From: an archaeon
Lineage (GTDB): Archaea; Thermoproteota; Nitrososphaeria; Nitrososphaerales; UBA183
Direction of reading: 5' to 3'
NCBI GenBank assembly: GCA_021786335.1
Contig: JAJYNM010000019.1
Location: forward strand, 1-15,159
Length of the DNA stretch: 15,159 bases
The notes below the pieces were generated by a model that worked only from the letters and a program-made list of their open reading frames with translations, ran no database searches and was not told the DNA's origin. The stretch's first letter is position 1; each line of letters starts with the position of its first letter. This document shows positions 12,623-15,159 of this stretch, in pieces. Position numbers and translations under genes: made by a program.

Positions 12623-13182
12623 TGGAGCCAGAGACCGCAGACAGGGCGCTGCTGGAGAGGAAGGTGAGGAGGGCATTCCAGGTGCTTGTCCTTCAGCGCG
12701 GGCGGAACCCGGGGGTCAAGGGGTGGGAGATGAGGAGGCACCTGGGCCGCGAGTACCGCAAGATACTCGAAGTCCTCTCTGAAGACGTGGCGCCGATGGG
12801 GCTAGAGGTGTTCGAGGTAAAGGGGCCGGACGGCACCGACGACTCGTCGCGGTTCCTTTTGAGGTTCAAAGAGCCGCCGACGATCAGCGAAGCGGAGACG
12901 TCGGGGATACGCATCGACGACCTTGCCGTCCTCGCGGCCAGCATCGCCTTCGTCAACTCGAAGTCAGGGCGCGTCTCCCGGCGCGAGGTCGAGCAGTTCC
13001 TCCGTGAAAAGTTCCCGAAGTGGCGCGTCGACTACTCCCTGGACAGGTACGTCAAGAGGGGGTACCTCGACCAGGACGATAAGGGGATGCTGCACATAGG
13101 GTGGAGGACCCGGGCCGAAGTCGACGAGAAGACCCTGATGACCCTGATCCTTTCGCGCGCTCAGGAAGCAGCGAAGAAGTAG
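12622..13182 (+). CDS. Tandem winged-helix Kite protein, Nse3/MAGE-like
   Basis: This 186-residue protein starts at an ATG overlapping the previous stop (TGATG). Two winged-helix units are visible: WH-A about 10-84 (VRRAFQVLVLQRG, WEMRRHLGREYRKILEVLSE, LEVFEV, FLLRFKEP) and WH-B about 96-178 (DLAVLAASIAFVNSKSGRVS, REVEQFLREKFP, VKRGYLDQ, HIGWRTRAEVDEKTLMTLI). The order matches the MAGE homology domain: a YxxxFPEILxxAxExL-like helix, an ILxxIFxxGxxxxExxxWExL-like helix, then YLxY and the hallmark WGPRAxxE, here WRTRAEVDE with W161, R164 and A165. Bacterial ScpB has the same tandem fold, so a ScpB-like Kite is the alternative. It likely binds the kleisin linker. The 3' end overlaps the convergent lhr by 22 bp. 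Confidence 0.7.
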   Translation: MEPETADRALLERKVRRAFQVLVLQRGRNPGVKGWEMRRHLGREYRKILEVLSEDVAPMGLEVFEVKGPDGTDDSSRFLLRFKEPPTISEAETSGIRIDDLAVLAASIAFVNSKSGRVSRREVEQFLREKFPKWRVDYSLDRYVKRGYLDQDDKGMLHIGWRTRAEVDEKTLMTLILSRAQEAAKK

Positions 13183-15159
13183 CGCCTGCGGAGCGCTTCC
13201 CTCTCGCCCTCTATCACCAGCTCGATCACGTCCCTCCCTTCCTTCCTCATCTTCGCGGCCAGGGCCGAGGCGTCGGCCAGCCTGATGCCCCTCCCGGCGA
13301 CCAGTATGTCAACGGCGTGGCCGTACTCGGCCCTAAGTTCGGACGACTTCCTGAGCGACTCCACCAGCTTCTGCTTGCTTCCACGGAGGTCCGACCTGCT
13401 CCTCGCTTTCATCGCGAGGGAGAAGACGTTCTCGTAGGAGTCGGTCGAGAGCCCGATGGCGGCCTTGCCGCAGGCGAGGCACCTGTCGAGCCCCTCCAGG
13501 TCGACGACCTTCCTGAGTTCGAGGAAGTTCCAGCAGTTAGTGCAGACTGCCACCAAGAACGTCGCGTTAATCCTGGCCCTCGTGGACTGATTGAGAAGGG
13601 CCCTGAGCCTCTCGGGCGAGACGATCTCCCCCCTCCTGCTGATCTCTTCGACCCCGATGCGCGCTATGGGGGTGAGTGCTTCGTACTCCACCAGCTTGAC
13701 CTCGATGGCCCCGGCATGGATCTTTCCGACCACGTCAGACGCCCCTGCCAGGTCGAAGTCGTCGTGGAAGATCACGCTCATCGCCTCTTCGTAGACCGGG
13801 GTGTCCCTGAGCGCCTCGATGATCCCTGGAATCGAGACGCTGGCGTAGTCCGCATCCTTGGCTATGGCACCGCATTTTTTCCCCGCGTGTATCAGCCTCC
13901 GCTTGAAGATTCCGCTTCTCTCTACCGCCTTTTCGGTCGCCACTCCCAGATTGAGTTTGTGGAGTTCCTCGATGACCGAGAGCACCATGGCGGGCGAAAC
14001 ATCAGCTTCTATGACTATCCGATAGGGGTCCTGGTGCACCGCCACCGACTGCCCAATCCTCTCCGAGACGATGTGCCCGATGACCCTGGCGAGCAGCCTG
14101 TTCACCCGATGACCAAAGGCGGCTTGAACCACCAGGAACCTGTCCCACTTCTCGATGGTGATTAGCCTCTCCGAAGGTATGGGTAGCTTCGCCTCGTACT
14201 GCTCGGCCACTTCCTTCAGTGACTCTTCGAGGACCGCCCGGGAGACCGGGTATGTCCGTACCAGCTCGTCCAAGTACTTTGATTCGGTCCCCTTTGAGAG
14301 CTCCTCGGCGTACCTCCTCCTCACTGCGCCAACTTCGGCGGCGACCTCCCTTGGGACGGGTATCTCGTCCCCGACCCAGTTCGGGACGGCTCCGGTAGGG
14401 TCTTCTTCAGCCTTGACGTAGACCTTGTTTCCATAGATCTGCTCCACCTTCCAGCACCTCCCCGCCTCGACGAACTTCACTCCGACCTCCCCGTATTCCG
14501 AGACGAAGGCCTCGTCCAGGGTACCGACGAAGTTGTCACCTTCGATGACCAGATACTGTTTCTCGTCAGGGATCATCGAAAGGTTGTCGAAGTAGTAGGA
14601 GAAGAGAGGCTTGACGTCCCGGGCTCGGAACACCTTCCCGTCAGACTCGCTGTAATAGGCGAGTCTCGGATACCTTTCCCTCATGTACACGAGGACCTTC
14701 TTCAGCCTCTCGGCGTCCAGGTCCGCGTAGGCGTAGCTCCGCCTGAAGAGCGCCATCAGGTCGTCGAAGTTCCAGCTCGTCTGCTCGATGAGGAGCCCGG
14801 CCACCTGGTGTATCGCGACGTCATAGGGGTTGAAGACCGGCTCAAGGGGCTCAAGCTCTCCCATGACAGACTTGCGGCAAAGGACCGCCGCTTCGAGAGT
14901 GTCGTCCGAGTCCTGGGTGATGACGAGACCGTTGGAGACCTGCCCGATTCTGTGTCCGCTCCTCCCTACCCGCTGGATCAGCCTCGTGACCTGCCTGGGG
15001 GAGTTGTACTGGACCACGTATTCCAGAAACCCAATGTCTATGCCGAGCTCGAGGCTGCTCGTGCAGATCACCCCGAGCAGTTTGCCTTCCTTGAGGCCCT
15101 TCTCGACCGCCTCCCGGGTCGCCTTCGAAAGGGAGCTGTGGTGCACCGCGATGGGGAAG
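13161..15159 (-). CDS. Second Lhr-family helicase, C-terminal ~665 residues (N-terminus outside window)
   Basis: The frame is open to the right edge (reading FPIAVHHSSLS), so the gene is truncated by the window, not broken. Present are the post-motif IV region, motif V SSLELGIDIG, motif VI QRVGRSGHRIG, the Lhr-specific winged-helix and core domains (LSMIPDEKQYLVIEGDNFVGTLDEAFV, FGHRVNRLLARVIG), a four-cysteine zinc site (CTNC...CLAC) and a C-terminal DNA-binding-like tail. Walker A and DExH motifs would lie beyond 15159. It is clearly paralogous to the complete Lhr at 6893-9736 but diverged throughout (for example VVQYNSPRQVTRLIQRVG versus VVQYMSPRQVTSLVQRVG), indicating an old duplication rather than a recent repeat. 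Confidence 0.93.
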   Translation of the reverse strand, partial: FPIAVHHSSLSKATREAVEKGLKEGKLLGVICTSSLELGIDIGFLEYVVQYNSPRQVTRLIQRVGRSGHRIGQVSNGLVITQDSDDTLEAAVLCRKSVMGELEPLEPVFNPYDVAIHQVAGLLIEQTSWNFDDLMALFRRSYAYADLDAERLKKVLVYMRERYPRLAYYSESDGKVFRARDVKPLFSYYFDNLSMIPDEKQYLVIEGDNFVGTLDEAFVSEYGEVGVKFVEAGRCWKVEQIYGNKVYVKAEEDPTGAVPNWVGDEIPVPREVAAEVGAVRRRYAEELSKGTESKYLDELVRTYPVSRAVLEESLKEVAEQYEAKLPIPSERLITIEKWDRFLVVQAAFGHRVNRLLARVIGHIVSERIGQSVAVHQDPYRIVIEADVSPAMVLSVIEELHKLNLGVATEKAVERSGIFKRRLIHAGKKCGAIAKDADYASVSIPGIIEALRDTPVYEEAMSVIFHDDFDLAGASDVVGKIHAGAIEVKLVEYEALTPIARIGVEEISRRGEIVSPERLRALLNQSTRARINATFLVAVCTNCWNFLELRKVVDLEGLDRCLACGKAAIGLSTDSYENVFSLAMKARSRSDLRGSKQKLVESLRKSSELRAEYGHAVDILVAGRGIRLADASALAAKMRKEGRDVIELVIEGEREALRRRYFFAAS

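Noticed and set aside
9827..13182. Complete Wadjet (JetABCD) defence system
   Set aside because: SMC, kleisin and Kite-like genes are present, but no JetD-type Toprim nuclease follows; the next gene is a convergent Lhr helicase and the ATPase is far shorter than JetC.
13101..14165. 354-codon plus-strand frame antisense to the second lhr
   Set aside because: Long antisense frames are expected opposite GC-rich genes; the peptide is rich in P, R, D, G and L without domain order, while the minus strand encodes a clear Lhr.
1..15159. CRISPR arrays, transposases, integrases, attachment sites or inverted-repeat-bounded elements
   Set aside because: No regularly spaced repeats, recombinase genes or target duplications were seen, although tRNA genes (common integration targets) were checked for adjacent repeats of their 3' ends.

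Overview
The window is archaeal chromosomal DNA. The evidence is an archaeal-type SRP (7S) RNA, two tRNA genes with bulge-helix-bulge introns at non-canonical positions and no encoded CCA, TATA boxes about 26 nt upstream of leaderless or nearly leaderless starts, many TTG starts, and two large archaeal Lhr helicases. Base composition is GC-rich. Introns in the D arm, anticodon stem, variable loop and T loop point to the Thermoproteota/TACK side (Nitrososphaeria-, Bathyarchaeia- or Thermoproteia-like). That placement is inference; no single gene fixes the lineage.

Left part (1-2446): the 3' portion of the SRP RNA, cut by the window edge; a tRNA-Ser(GCT) gene interrupted by three mini-introns; enolase on the minus strand; a tRNA-Val(TAC) gene with one variable-loop intron; and a purine-type phosphoribosyltransferase.

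Middle (2433-5407): a divergent manganese pair, an Nramp transporter (mntH-like) and an MntR-type regulator, with candidate operators between them. A Nudix hydrolase (CoA-diphosphatase-like) and a thioredoxin follow and appear to share one symmetrical TATA region.

Right part (5413-15159) is a DNA-processing neighbourhood. On the minus strand, a complete Lhr-type helicase is followed by an unrecognised 227-residue protein and a COG1407-type metallophosphoesterase. Divergent from this helicase is a tightly coupled three-gene operon: a short SMC ATPase whose heads resemble eukaryotic Smc5/Smc6, a probable kleisin, and a tandem winged-helix protein resembling Nse3/MAGE. A second Lhr paralogue converges on this operon and runs off the right edge.

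The most notable content is the SMC5/6-like triad (SMC, kleisin, Kite) enclosed by two Lhr helicases. It looks like a reduced archaeal relative of the Smc5-Smc6-Nse4-Nse3 core, with an ATPase that has no recognisable hinge and no zinc hook. The second notable item is the unusual intron load of the tRNAs: four non-canonical introns in two genes, three of them with near-ideal splicing motifs.
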